Positions 24,358 to 34,622 of a stretch of DNA of 64,000 nucleotides are shown piece by piece. The DNA is from Candidatus Leptovillus affinis (GTDB taxonomy: Bacteria; Chloroflexota; Anaerolineae; Promineifilales; Promineifilaceae): the NCBI GenBank assembly GCA_016705235.1, contig JADIYP010000002.1, forward strand, positions 868,001 to 932,000, read 5' to 3'. Position 1 is the stretch's first letter. Each line of letters starts with the position of its first letter. The notes under the pieces were generated by a model. That model had not been told where the DNA came from. It saw only the letters and a program-made list of their open reading frames with translations, and made no database searches. A program made the position numbers and the translations under genes.

Positions 24358-25038
24358 ATGGAAATTTTCGGCGTTACAGATTTAACCACCGAGTTCACGG
24401 TTGTGGACGTGGTGTTGGTGCTGCTGCTCAGTTTTGCCCTCAGCGCTTTCATCGGCTGGATTTACCAGATCACTCATCGCGGCACGTCTTACATGCAAAG
24501 CTTTGTCTTTACGCTGGTGCTCAACGGCATGGTCGTCGCCCTGGTGATGCTCATCGTCGGCTCCAGCATCGCCCGCGCCTTTTCGCTGGTAGGGGCCTTA
24601 TCCATCATCCGCTTCCGCAACGCGGTAAAAGAAACCCGCGACGTGGGGTTTATCTTTTTCACCATGGCGATTGGCATGGCCGTCGGCACGCGGTTCTACC
24701 TGTTAGCCATCATTGGCGCCGTCGTCATCAGTCTGGTCATTGTGTTGATGGTGCGCTTTGATTGGTTCGCCCGCGAGATGTCCAGCCAGATTTTGCGCAT
24801 CCAGGTGCCCGAAGACGTGCCGTTTGATACGTTGTTCGATAGGATTTTGCTCAAATACACCCATTCTTCTGAACTGATCAGCGCCGACTCTGTTCACGGC
24901 GGCCTGTTGACCGAGCTGACCTACAGCATCGGCCTGAAACACGCCAACCAGGTGCAGGAATTCTTGAGCGAAATCCGAAAGTTGAGCGGCAGTAACAAAG
25001 TGACGCTCATCGCCGGCTACAACGGGACAGATTTGTAA
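24358..25038 (+). CDS. DUF4956 family membrane protein
   Basis: A 226-residue protein with four to five N-terminal transmembrane helices (VVDVVLVLLLSFALSAFIGW, FVFTLVLNGMVVALVMLIVG, VGFIFFTMAIGMAVGTRFYL and one more) and a cytoplasmic C-terminal domain of about 90 residues. The loop ARAFSLVGALSIIRFRNAVKETRD is the family signature. AAGGAG lies 9 bases before the ATG. DUF4956 genes commonly accompany VTC genes, so it may be the membrane partner of the polymerase. Its own biochemical activity is unknown. Confidence 0.88.
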   Translation: MEIFGVTDLTTEFTVVDVVLVLLLSFALSAFIGWIYQITHRGTSYMQSFVFTLVLNGMVVALVMLIVGSSIARAFSLVGALSIIRFRNAVKETRDVGFIFFTMAIGMAVGTRFYLLAIIGAVVISLVIVLMVRFDWFAREMSSQILRIQVPEDVPFDTLFDRILLKYTHSSELISADSVHGGLLTELTYSIGLKHANQVQEFLSEIRKLSGSNKVTLIAGYNGTDL

Positions 25039-25063
25039 ATTGGGCCTTGCGGATTTCACGAGG

Positions 25064-25137
25064 GTTGACCGTGAAACGTGATGCGTGATACGTGAAAATC
25101 TCGCCGGTCACTCGTCACGCAGCACGCAGCACGTTTC
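25064..25137. repeat. Hairpin repeat, family C (GCGTGATGCGTGATACGTG type)
   Basis: The left arm GTGAAACGTGATGCGTGATACG and the right arm built of CACGCAGCACGCAGCACGTTTCA fold back on each other around a short centre. Related copies are at about 22846-22911, 30089-30190 and, as a half copy, 45890-45914. All lie between genes and are built from imperfect 7-bp GCGTGAT units. Confidence 0.75.
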
Positions 25138-25194
25138 ATTGTTCATCAACCTGGATTTCCCAAGAGCCGGTAAATATTGCCAAAGGAGACAGCC

Positions 25195-25299
25195 ATGAGT
25201 CTTAAATTCAAACGCAACTTACCCATTATTCTGCTGCTTGTGAGTGTTGTTGTTTTCCTGACAGGGGTGATGGGAAATTTCCCCATCGCTGCCTTCTAA
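25195..25299 (+). CDS. 34-residue single-helix membrane peptide
   Basis: A small ORF of 34 codons: a basic N-terminus (MSLKFKRN), a hydrophobic helix (LPIILLLVSVVVFLTGVM) and a short tail ending AAF. It has a good ribosome binding site, AAAGGAG at 25182-25188, six bases before the ATG, and lies between DUF4956 and the lipoprotein gene on the same strand. The basic-then-hydrophobic composition, the RBS and the position make translation likely. It could be a small regulator or subunit of the VTC/DUF4956 complex; no homologue is recognised. Confidence 0.6.
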   Translation: MSLKFKRNLPIILLLVSVVVFLTGVMGNFPIAAF

Positions 25300-25340
25300 C
25301 GATTAATCAATTTGTACCTTCTCAAAAAGTTGGGGAATTT

Positions 25341-25387
25341 GTAGGTCGGATTGTTAATCCGACCGTGCGGAATGCCATTCCGCACTA
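25341..25387. repeat. Double-palindrome element (GTAG...CTAC)
   Basis: Two adjacent perfect hairpins: GTCGGATT/AATCCGAC (25345-25363, 3-base loop) and GTGCGGAAT/ATTCCGCAC (25365-25385, 3-base loop), enclosed by GTAG and CTAC. It lies 58 bp before the lipoprotein gene. The GTAG/CTAC ends are shared with the tandem units at 27370-27798. Confidence 0.75.
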
Positions 25388-25444
25388 CGACACCCCGAAA
25401 TATTGAGAAGATACTTCAATTTGTAACTAAAAGGACCGCTTACA

Positions 25445-27349
25445 ATGAAAAAATTAACCATCTTATTCTTACTGGTACTTCTTATTTTGTCGCTGAATGC
25501 TTGCGCCAGCAGCGAGGCTGATGCTGCCAGCATGACAGACGTTGGCCAAGCGGCGGTGGTGTCTGGGGACACGGCCGTTTCCACCCCACAAACTGCAACC
25601 GTAACGGCCGTGCCTACCCCCGTCAAATTCGCAGCCGACGACCTGGACACCACCAGCACACCCACGACCACCATCACCCTCTCCGGCGAGGCCATTGCTG
25701 TTGCGGGGGAGGGCGCGGTGGTCAACGGCGGCAGCGTCACCATCACGGCAGCGGGAACGTACAGCCTGAGCGGCGTCCTGAATGACGGCCAGATTGTGGT
25801 CGATACGATGGACGCCGAAACAGTAGCGCTCATTCTCAACGGCGTGGACGTCACCTACACCAGCGGCGCGCCGGTTTACGTCAGCAATGCCGCAAAAGTT
25901 GTCATTACCCTGGCCGAAGGCACGGAAAACGTCATCACCGACGGCCCATCTTACGCCTTCGCCGACGCCGCAACAGACGAACCGAACGCCGCGCTGTTCA
26001 GCCATGATGACCTGACCATCAACGGCCGTGGTTCGCTGACCGTTAACGCCAACTACAACAACGGCATCGTCAGCAAAGACGATCTGAAGATCACCGGCGG
26101 GACCATCACCGTCAACGCCGTCAACGATGGCCTCAAAGGCCGCGATTCGATTGCCCTAAAGGACGCCAGCATCACCATCAACGCGGGCGGCGACGGGATA
26201 CAAGCCAACAACGACGAGGACGCAGAAAAGGGCTACGTCGCCATTGAGAGCGGCGCGATCACCATCACTGCCGGGCTGGATGGCATTCAGGCGGAAACCA
26301 GCCTGCTGGTCAGCGGCGGCGACATCACCATCACTACCGGCGGCGGCAGCGGCAACAGCAGCACGACGGGCGGCGGCCTGTGGGGCGGGCCGGGCATGGA
26401 AGGCAACCCCAACAAGCCCGAAGAAAGCGCCAAAGGTCTAAAAGCAGGCGCAGATGTCGCCATCCTGGCGGGCAATATCACCATCAATTCGGCCGACGAC
26501 GCCATCCATTCTAACGGCAGCCTGACCATCAACGATGGCGCGATTCTCGCAGCTTCTGGCGACGATGGGCTGCACGCGGACGCCACGCTGGTCATTAACG
26601 GCGGCGCGCTGGACATCACCCAGGCCTATGAAGGCATTGAGAGCGCCATGATCACGATTAACGGCGGGGCCATCCATCTGGTGGCCAGCGATGACGGGAT
26701 CAATGTAGCTGGCGGCAGTGATGGATCGGCGGTGAACGGCCGTCCCGGGCAAAACGAATTGGCCGCTTCCGGCAGCTACCACCTCACCATCAACGGCGGC
26801 TACCTGTACGTGGACGCCGGCGGCGACGGCCTGGACAGCAATGGCGCCTTCGACATGACCGGCGGTTTTGTCATCGTCAATGGACCGACCAACAATGGCA
26901 ACGGGCCGCTGGATTATGTGGGATCGTTTAACATTTCGGGTGGGTTCCTGGTGGCGGTGGGCAGTTCAGGCATGGCTCAGGCGCCCAGCGAAACATCCAG
27001 CCAGTATGCGTTGATACACAATTTTGACGCGCTGCAGGCCGCCGGGACGTTGGTACACATCGAGTCGGCTGACGGCGAGAGCATTCTTACCTTTATGCCT
27101 GCAAAGGAATACCAATCGGTGCTGATTTCTGCGGCGGCGCTGCAAAATGGCGAGACTTATGTGGTTTACACGGGCGGCAGCGCCAGCGGCACGGCCGTAG
27201 ACGGACTGTATGCCGACGGAACTGCTTCGCCGGGTACGCAAGCCGCCAGCTACACGGTGTCTGGAATGGTTGCGGGGAACACCGCCGCGATGGGCGGCGG
27301 CCCTGGCGGTGTTCCTGGGGGTGGCGGCATACGGCCTGCACGGCCGTAA
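25445..27349 (+). CDS. Secreted carbohydrate-binding beta-helix lipoprotein (DUF4353/Cthe_2159-like)
   Basis: A 634-residue exported lipoprotein: signal peptide MKKLTILFLLVLLILSLNAC with lipid-attachment C20, then a Thr/Ala-rich linker and a repeated beta-helix. Turns of the form 'sGGxitItagxDGIqa', with DDGL/DDAI/GDG Asp-Gly motifs about every 20-25 residues, run from about 190 to 480, as in the calcium- and polygalacturonate-binding Cthe_2159 family. A Gly-rich segment (about 296-325) interrupts the helix, and the C-terminus is Gly/Pro-rich. AAAGGA precedes the ATG. Cthe_2159-like, CotH, VTC and DUF4956 genes are known to co-occur, so this gene belongs with 23498-25299. Confidence 0.82.
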   Translation: MKKLTILFLLVLLILSLNACASSEADAASMTDVGQAAVVSGDTAVSTPQTATVTAVPTPVKFAADDLDTTSTPTTTITLSGEAIAVAGEGAVVNGGSVTITAAGTYSLSGVLNDGQIVVDTMDAETVALILNGVDVTYTSGAPVYVSNAAKVVITLAEGTENVITDGPSYAFADAATDEPNAALFSHDDLTINGRGSLTVNANYNNGIVSKDDLKITGGTITVNAVNDGLKGRDSIALKDASITINAGGDGIQANNDEDAEKGYVAIESGAITITAGLDGIQAETSLLVSGGDITITTGGGSGNSSTTGGGLWGGPGMEGNPNKPEESAKGLKAGADVAILAGNITINSADDAIHSNGSLTINDGAILAASGDDGLHADATLVINGGALDITQAYEGIESAMITINGGAIHLVASDDGINVAGGSDGSAVNGRPGQNELAASGSYHLTINGGYLYVDAGGDGLDSNGAFDMTGGFVIVNGPTNNGNGPLDYVGSFNISGGFLVAVGSSGMAQAPSETSSQYALIHNFDALQAAGTLVHIESADGESILTFMPAKEYQSVLISAAALQNGETYVVYTGGSASGTAVDGLYADGTASPGTQAASYTVSGMVAGNTAAMGGGPGGVPGGGGIRPARP

Positions 27350-27369
27350 GTAACCGGAGTCTGGCGAAT

Positions 27370-27798
27370 TGTAGCCGGGGGTATCTTATCGCGTCCGGGG
27401 GAGCGGGGTAGGGATACCCCGGCTACAAGTGTTGTAGCCGCGATTTCTTATCGCGTCTGGGGGAGCGGGGTAGGGATACCCCGGCTACAAGTGTTGTAGC
27501 CGCGATTTCTTATCGCGTCCGGGGGAGCGGGGTAGGGATACCCCGGCTACAAGTGTTGTAGCCGCGATTTCTTATCGCGTCTGGGGGAGCGGGGTAGGGA
27601 TACCCCGGCTACAAATGTTGTAGCCGCGATTTCTTATCGCGTCCGGGGGAGCGGGGTAGGGATACCCCGGCTACAAGTGTTGTAGCCGCGATTTCTTATC
27701 GCGTCTGGGGGAGCGGGGTAGGGATACCCCGGCTACAAATGTTGTAGCCGCGATTTCTTATCGCGTCCGGGGGAGCGGGGTAGGGATACCCCGGCTAC
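27370..27798. repeat. Seven tandem 62-bp hairpin units
   Basis: Units start (TGTAGCCG) at 27370, 27433, 27495, 27557, 27619, 27681 and 27743. Each begins TGTAGCC and ends GGATACCCCGGCTAC, so its ends pair; units 2-7 also hold an inner hairpin CGCGAT-TTCTT-ATCGCG. Unit 1 differs (GTAGCCGGGGGTATC), giving a longer perfect stem with its own end. Units alternate GTCC/GTCT at one site, and the linker alternates ACAAGT/ACAAAT in the later part, showing a 124-bp higher-order period. The block lies between convergent genes (lipoprotein + and hybrid kinase -). Confidence 0.95.
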
Positions 27799-27808
27799 TT
27801 TTCCTGGT

Positions 27809-29995
<2,187 letters not shown>

Positions 29996-30063
29996 AGGTT
30001 GGTAGATTGGTAGAAACGCCACTCGTGTAAGGATCAATTATCGGGAAGAGACGGGCGGCGCAC

Positions 30064-30225
<162 letters not shown>

Positions 30226-30259
30226 ATCTTGGCAGCCTTCTTGCCGGTTCCCTAACGCG

Positions 30260-30625
30260 TCAACATGTCAACATGTCTTGGATTATTTCCCTGAGATGAT
30301 TGGAGCTGACCGGTTTATCTAAAAAAATAGAAACGCCCAGGTCCAAGGCTGCCTGACGATCACGCTCTTGTCCGCTGCCGGTCAGAAAGGCGATGGGCAG
30401 TTTGTCGAGCGTCGCGTTGGCTCGAATGTGGGCGACCAATTCCAGCCCATCCATCTCCGGCATGGAGATGTCGATAATGGCTAAATCAACCGGATATTGG
30501 TCCAACAACTCTAACGCTTTTCGCCCATTTTCGGCCGTCAATACGTCATGGTCCATCTTACGAATGATCAATCCCAACGTGCGATGAATAATTAATGAAT
30601 CGTCTACAATTAAAATGGTTGCCAC
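30260..30625 (-). CDS. CheY-like single-domain response regulator
   Basis: A 121-residue receiver: ILIVDDSLIIHRT, acceptor Asp in LAIIDISMPEMDG (about residue 53), T in FLTGSG and K in FLDKPVSS. It has no output domain. The start codon is GTG at 30625 with a GAGG six bases upstream. It lies 34 bp downstream of the RsbW-like gene and at the end of the STAS/phosphatase cluster, so it may connect two-component and partner-switching signalling, perhaps as a target of the hybrid kinase at 27809. Confidence 0.92.
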   Translation of the reverse strand: MATILIVDDSLIIHRTLGLIIRKMDHDVLTAENGRKALELLDQYPVDLAIIDISMPEMDGLELVAHIRANATLDKLPIAFLTGSGQERDRQAALDLGVSIFLDKPVSSNHLREIIQDMLTC

Positions 30626-30659
30626 ACAACGCCTCGCTTTTTGTCTTCTATTTCAGAAT

Positions 30660-31154
30660 CTAATACCGCTTCAACAAATGCCAGCAGTTGTTGTTTGGCC
30701 GCGGCTGATAGGAGACGGATTCAAGCAGTTGGGTCATCAAATACAAGCCCCGTCCGCGCTCCTGAAAAATGTCTGGTTCCGGCACGTTGTCTAACACATA
30801 GATAGGACCATCACAAGTCTGGTGGGTGTGCCAGCTTGCCATGGGTGGCCATTCCTGAGCGTGCGGGTCATAGGCACGGCCGTTATCTTCCAACACCACT
30901 TCAATTGTCCGGTTCGCTGCATTGGCCTGTACCGTAATAAAAACGAACCGCGCCGGTTCGGCCTTGTACGCATGGTCGATGATGTTCATGCACGCTTCAT
31001 GGGCGGCCAGGTAAATTTCGTCGGCCAGCGCTGTCCCGTCGGTCAGATACCCCAATTCGGCCAATTCCAGGGCTACGGCCGTTATCGACGCATGTAGCAC
31101 CACCGAAAAGCGAGAATCGCCCGGCAAAATCAGGCGAATGATTGAATCAGACAT
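30660..31154 (-). CDS. RsbW-like anti-sigma factor/serine kinase (HATPase)
   Basis: A 164-residue GHKL ATPase of the RsbW/SpoIIAB type. The N-box is EIYLAAHEACMNIIDHAY, the G1 box VVLEDNGRAYDP and the G2 region ERGRGLYLMTQLLESV. Such proteins phosphorylate a STAS antagonist on Ser/Thr and bind either the STAS protein or another partner (often a sigma factor). Its ATG overlaps the stop of the PHP-STAS gene by one base (TGATG), coupling kinase and presumed antagonist. No sigma factor gene lies in the window, so the downstream partner is unknown. Confidence 0.85.
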   Translation of the reverse strand: MSDSIIRLILPGDSRFSVVLHASITAVALELAELGYLTDGTALADEIYLAAHEACMNIIDHAYKAEPARFVFITVQANAANRTIEVVLEDNGRAYDPHAQEWPPMASWHTHQTCDGPIYVLDNVPEPDIFQERGRGLYLMTQLLESVSYQPRPNNNCWHLLKRY

Positions 31155-32281
31155 CAGGAAACCTCCCGTATTTTTTCCGCTTTGCCTACTTCTGATTTAG
31201 CCTGGTCGGCCGCAGCTTGCAGCGCCGCCTCAACCGAATCGAAGATCGGGAAAACCCGATCCAGGCGGGCCAGTTCCAGGGTGCGCCGCACGGCCGTTGA
31301 TGGCGCGCAAATCGCCACCCGGCCACCGGCAGCCTGCCCCCGTTTGAAGGCCGCCAGCAGCGCGCCAATGCCTGCGCTGTCGATAAACTTGATCTGCTGC
31401 AAGTCCACGAGCAAGTCGGATATTTGACTGGTCAGCAGCCGCTGCATTTCCTTGTTCAACAGGTCAGCATTGTCGCGTACCAACTGGCCCTGGCAGGTTA
31501 ACACGGCCGTATTGGCCGAACGCAGCCGCCGCACCTGAATATCTAACCCGGCCGCCGTGTGCCGATGCTGGTTGTCGAAAGGTAAAAACACGGGCAATTC
31601 GCGCCGCCGCAGCAAATGGCGCATGACCTGCAAGACAACCACCGGGCTGTTCACCCGCCCGCCGGCACGCACCGACCCGTTTTCTACCGCCTGCCTGAAG
31701 TCGGCGGCCGTTTCACGTGGAAACCAGGTGAACGTTTTGCCAATCATGGTCAGGTAATGGGCGTCGCTGCTGCCGAGGGCCGGGTGATTGGCGTGACGGC
31801 GGTTGTAGACGGCCGTTATCCAATTGGCATACAACTCCGTCGGCACAGAGCTGCGCGCCTCCACGCCATCCAGAGGCAGCGCGCCAATCTGGCGGCCAAT
31901 CCCGTGGAAATCGGTGAATGGCAGCAAATGGGTAAATGGATGCGCGGCAATCGCCAGACCACCCTGCTCGTGGATCGCCGTCACCGTATCGGCCGCGCTC
32001 AACCCTTCCGGGATGTCTTCTTCGATGAATAACGCCAAAATATGCCCATGCGCCGAACTTACCTCCACGCCCTTGATCACTTCCAGATTGGCGAAGGTGT
32101 CACGGTGTTTTTGCCAGTAGGCATAGGCCACCCGCGCGCCGTCGATGGTGTTGTGGTCGGTTATGGCAATCACGCGCAAATCGGTGTGCGTGACCACATA
32201 ATTCACCACCGCTTCTGGCTCGTGGAGTCCGTCGCTAAAATTTGTGTGAATGTGGATGTCTGCTTTACTGTAACCGTTCAT
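31154..32281 (-). CDS. PHP-domain phosphoesterase fused to a STAS domain
   Basis: A 375-residue two-domain protein. Residues 1-215 form a PHP metal phosphoesterase: HIHTNFSDG (H10, H12, D17), TDHNT (D42, H43), GVEVS (E73), H78/H80, AAHPF (H114) and SSDAH (D173, H175). Residues 250-360 form a STAS anti-anti-sigma domain with the phosphorylatable site KFIDSAGIG (S302). All expected PHP ligands seem present, so the enzyme is probably active. Coupling of a PHP hydrolase to a STAS switch in one chain suggests its activity is gated by RsbW-type phosphorylation, and the RsbW-like gene directly overlaps its end. Confidence 0.85.
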   Translation of the reverse strand: MNGYSKADIHIHTNFSDGLHEPEAVVNYVVTHTDLRVIAITDHNTIDGARVAYAYWQKHRDTFANLEVIKGVEVSSAHGHILALFIEEDIPEGLSAADTVTAIHEQGGLAIAAHPFTHLLPFTDFHGIGRQIGALPLDGVEARSSVPTELYANWITAVYNRRHANHPALGSSDAHYLTMIGKTFTWFPRETAADFRQAVENGSVRAGGRVNSPVVVLQVMRHLLRRRELPVFLPFDNQHRHTAAGLDIQVRRLRSANTAVLTCQGQLVRDNADLLNKEMQRLLTSQISDLLVDLQQIKFIDSAGIGALLAAFKRGQAAGGRVAICAPSTAVRRTLELARLDRVFPIFDSVEAALQAAADQAKSEVGKAEKIREVS

Positions 32282-32362
32282 GGTTGCTCCGGCCGATCAG
32301 GCCCAAACCTACAATCCATTTGCTCTAAGCCGCTTTTTTGGCCCTCGCTGCGGATCAGGGTA

Positions 32363-32728
32363 TCAGGTGGCAACGGCCGTATGCCGGGCAAATGAGGCCA
32401 CCGCCTGGTTCTGCTCACCAAAAATCTCAAATGCCCGATCCAGATGGGTCATTTCAAAAATAATCAACACCGGCTGAGGCAGTGCGCACAGGCGCAGGTC
32501 GCCGCCGTTCTGACGGCAGCGCTTCATGCCCGTCACCAACAACGAAAGCGCGCGCGTGTCGATGAAGGTAACGCCTTTCAGGTTGATCAAAATGTGCGGG
32601 TGGTTTTGCGCTTCCTGTTCAGCCAGCCAGGCCTGCGCCTCTGGGACCTGATGGGCGTCAAACCGCCCGGTTAAAGTCAAAATCTCAACGCCCTCAACAG
32701 ACTGTATGTTTAGCTGGTTATTTGTCAT
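32363..32728 (-). CDS. STAS-domain anti-anti-sigma factor homologue
   Basis: A 121-residue single STAS domain. The conserved phospho-site loop reads GVTFIDTRALSLL, with threonine (T58) where SpoIIAA/RsbV has serine, and ends with the typical GGDLRLCALPQPVLIIFEMTHLDRAFEIF. The ATG at 32728 is chosen since the domain begins immediately after it; the open frame runs on to 32881 through a repeat. It lies 81 bp upstream of the PHP-STAS gene. It would be an alternative substrate for the RsbW-like kinase. Confidence 0.88.
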   Translation of the reverse strand: MTNNQLNIQSVEGVEILTLTGRFDAHQVPEAQAWLAEQEAQNHPHILINLKGVTFIDTRALSLLVTGMKRCRQNGGDLRLCALPQPVLIIFEMTHLDRAFEIFGEQNQAVASFARHTAVAT

Positions 32729-32848
32729 AATTTCCTTCCATATTTTTGTAACAACAAATCCTTTTGGATTCCATGACGGTTTCAGCGGCAATTGATCATT
32801 CCGCCAGAAAATCACTCCGGTTTTGTAACCATTCAGGCTTCTCCGGCA

Positions 32849-32908
32849 AGACCCCAAGGGTTTGATACCCAAATAATCCAAATCCCCAGGAGCAAACCCT
32901 TGGGGTCT
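32849..32908. repeat. Hairpin repeat, family A
   Basis: Perfect 16-bp arms AGACCCCAAGGGTTTG (32849-32864) and CAAACCCTTGGGGTCT (32893-32908) with a 28-bp centre that is shared with the half copy at 36157. It lies between the flippase stop and the STAS gene start on the minus strand, so it may act as a partial terminator or mRNA stabiliser there. Confidence 0.85.
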
Positions 32909-32925
32909 GTATGGTTACCCGGTTT

Positions 32926-34278
32926 TTATATCGGCAGCATGTCGGCCTCTTGGTCTAACGACTGCGGCATTTGCCGGCCGGTGCGCCGTTCTTTCCAGGC
33001 TAGCAGGCCGTCCCAGAGCAGCAGCACAAGGAGCAGGGCGCTCATCAAAGCTACCTGCACCATCACCACCTGGATGAGGCTGGCGTGAAACTGCCAGAGC
33101 AGCAGCACTTGCGCCGCCCCGCCGACAACGGCAATGACTGAGCCGGTTCCATTGCCAATCGACAGGCGGTAGGTGATGACCACGTTGGCCAGAGCGTATA
33201 CGGCCGTTGCCAACGCATACCGCCACAACAACGGCGCCACCGACATATAAGCCTGCCCAAACAACACACTCACAATCAACTCCGGGATCACCAACGTCGC
33301 TGCAAAAATCGCGCCCGATACCGCCATCACCAATCCCAGCGAGAGGTACAATAAATGACGGTGTGGTTCTCCTTTCTTGTGTTTTTGGGCCACAATGGGG
33401 AACAAAACCGTCACCACCGACCAGGTAGCAAAAAACACAATGCGTCCGATCAGCGCCAGCGCCGCATAAAAACCGGCCTCTTCGGCCGCAAAAAAGCGCT
33501 TGACGATTAAAATATCGCTGTTGTTAATTAAGATCTGGCTGACGTGGGCAATAATCACCGGCACGGCGAACAGAGCCACCGTTTTGCGCGCTTCCGGGCT
33601 GAGGGTTGGCGCGGCGGGCAGGCTGTTTCCGGCGGCTCGCGCCACCAGCCATGTCGCCACAAACGACAGGGTCAGCGCGCCGACGGCCCCATTCACCGCC
33701 CAGCCAAGGGCCACAAACGCCACGCCGGCCGCCAGCCGCACCCACATTTCGGCCTGATAACTCAGCGCCAGACGGCCGAATCGCGTTTGCCCTTGCAGCA
33801 CGCCCCGGTCTACGCCCTGGACAAAATAGAGGGGCAGCCCGACGCTTAATATCACGAACGGCCAGGCTGAGGCCGTGTGAAAAAATTGCTGCCAATAGGG
33901 CGCGCCCACGCCTAAAACCAGCAGCAGCAGCCCGCCAAGCCCCCACGCCAACCGGCCCATCCAACGGCGCACGCCGGCCAGTTCAGCGTCGGCGTTGTCG
34001 GCGGTATGGATGGCCGCAAAGCGGGCGGCCGTGAGCTGAAATGTGGCGGTGATGAAGGTAATCATCAACATCAGGGTGACGATGAGGCTAAGGTCGGAAA
34101 AGGCTTCCGGCCCAAGCCAGCGCCCCAAGATAAGATTGAACAGGTAGTTACCGGCATTGACCACGGTCATGCTGGCGAACAGCAGCGCGCCGCCGGACAG
34201 AATGCTGCCGGCACGGCCGTTTCCCGCCGCATCTCCCGAATTGCCTTGAAGGCGCGATTTGAGCCGCAAGTTGTTCAT
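32926..34278 (-). CDS. Wzx-like polysaccharide flippase (MATE/MOP superfamily)
   Basis: A 450-residue integral membrane protein with about twelve to fourteen helices, beginning after a short basic tail (GGALLFASMTVVNAGNYLFNLILGRWLGP), the normal start of Wzx/RfbX flippases that move lipid-linked saccharides across the membrane. Further helices occur through to the C-terminus (LMSALLLVLLLWDGLLAW). It starts only two bases after the stop of the STAS gene 34281-34622 and lies inside the partner-switching cluster, the one structural gene among signalling genes. Confidence 0.85.
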   Translation of the reverse strand: MNNLRLKSRLQGNSGDAAGNGRAGSILSGGALLFASMTVVNAGNYLFNLILGRWLGPEAFSDLSLIVTLMLMITFITATFQLTAARFAAIHTADNADAELAGVRRWMGRLAWGLGGLLLLVLGVGAPYWQQFFHTASAWPFVILSVGLPLYFVQGVDRGVLQGQTRFGRLALSYQAEMWVRLAAGVAFVALGWAVNGAVGALTLSFVATWLVARAAGNSLPAAPTLSPEARKTVALFAVPVIIAHVSQILINNSDILIVKRFFAAEEAGFYAALALIGRIVFFATWSVVTVLFPIVAQKHKKGEPHRHLLYLSLGLVMAVSGAIFAATLVIPELIVSVLFGQAYMSVAPLLWRYALATAVYALANVVITYRLSIGNGTGSVIAVVGGAAQVLLLWQFHASLIQVVMVQVALMSALLLVLLLWDGLLAWKERRTGRQMPQSLDQEADMLPI

Positions 34279-34280
34279 GG

Positions 34281-34622
34281 TTAAAAGGCGTTTACCGCTT
34301 CGCCTGCGGTCGCAAACATGGCAAAAACCTGATCGAAGCGCGTAAGGCGTAAAATGCGCATGGCTGTTTCGTTAGACGGCCGTACCAGCCGCACATCTCC
34401 GCCCGCCTGCCGCGACCGCTTCAACAAATTCACCATCACCGCAACCCCGGCGCTGTCCATAAACGACACCTCCGTCAAATCGACGACAAAATTCACCGCG
34501 CCATCGGCCAGCAGGCCATCGATCTCGGCTCGCGCGTTGGGCGCATTAAACGCGTCCAGGCGGTCGGAAAAGGTAAGCACCACAATCCGTTTCGTTTGTT
34601 CAACTACTTGCAAATTTCCCAT
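34281..34622 (-). CDS. STAS-domain anti-anti-sigma factor
   Basis: A 113-residue STAS protein with the canonical phospho-serine loop VSFMDSAGVAVMVNL (S57) and the closing helix RLTRFDQVFAMFATAGEAV. It overlaps the 3' end of the SpoIIE-type phosphatase gene by 23 bp and precedes the flippase by two bases. This pairing fits the standard logic, in which the phosphatase reactivates the STAS protein that the RsbW-like kinase has phosphorylated. Confidence 0.92.
   Translation of the reverse strand: MGNLQVVEQTKRIVVLTFSDRLDAFNAPNARAEIDGLLADGAVNFVVDLTEVSFMDSAGVAVMVNLLKRSRQAGGDVRLVRPSNETAMRILRLTRFDQVFAMFATAGEAVNAF

Noticed and set aside
27370..27798. CRISPR array
   Set aside because: There are no variable spacers: the whole 62-bp period repeats, and no cas gene is nearby.
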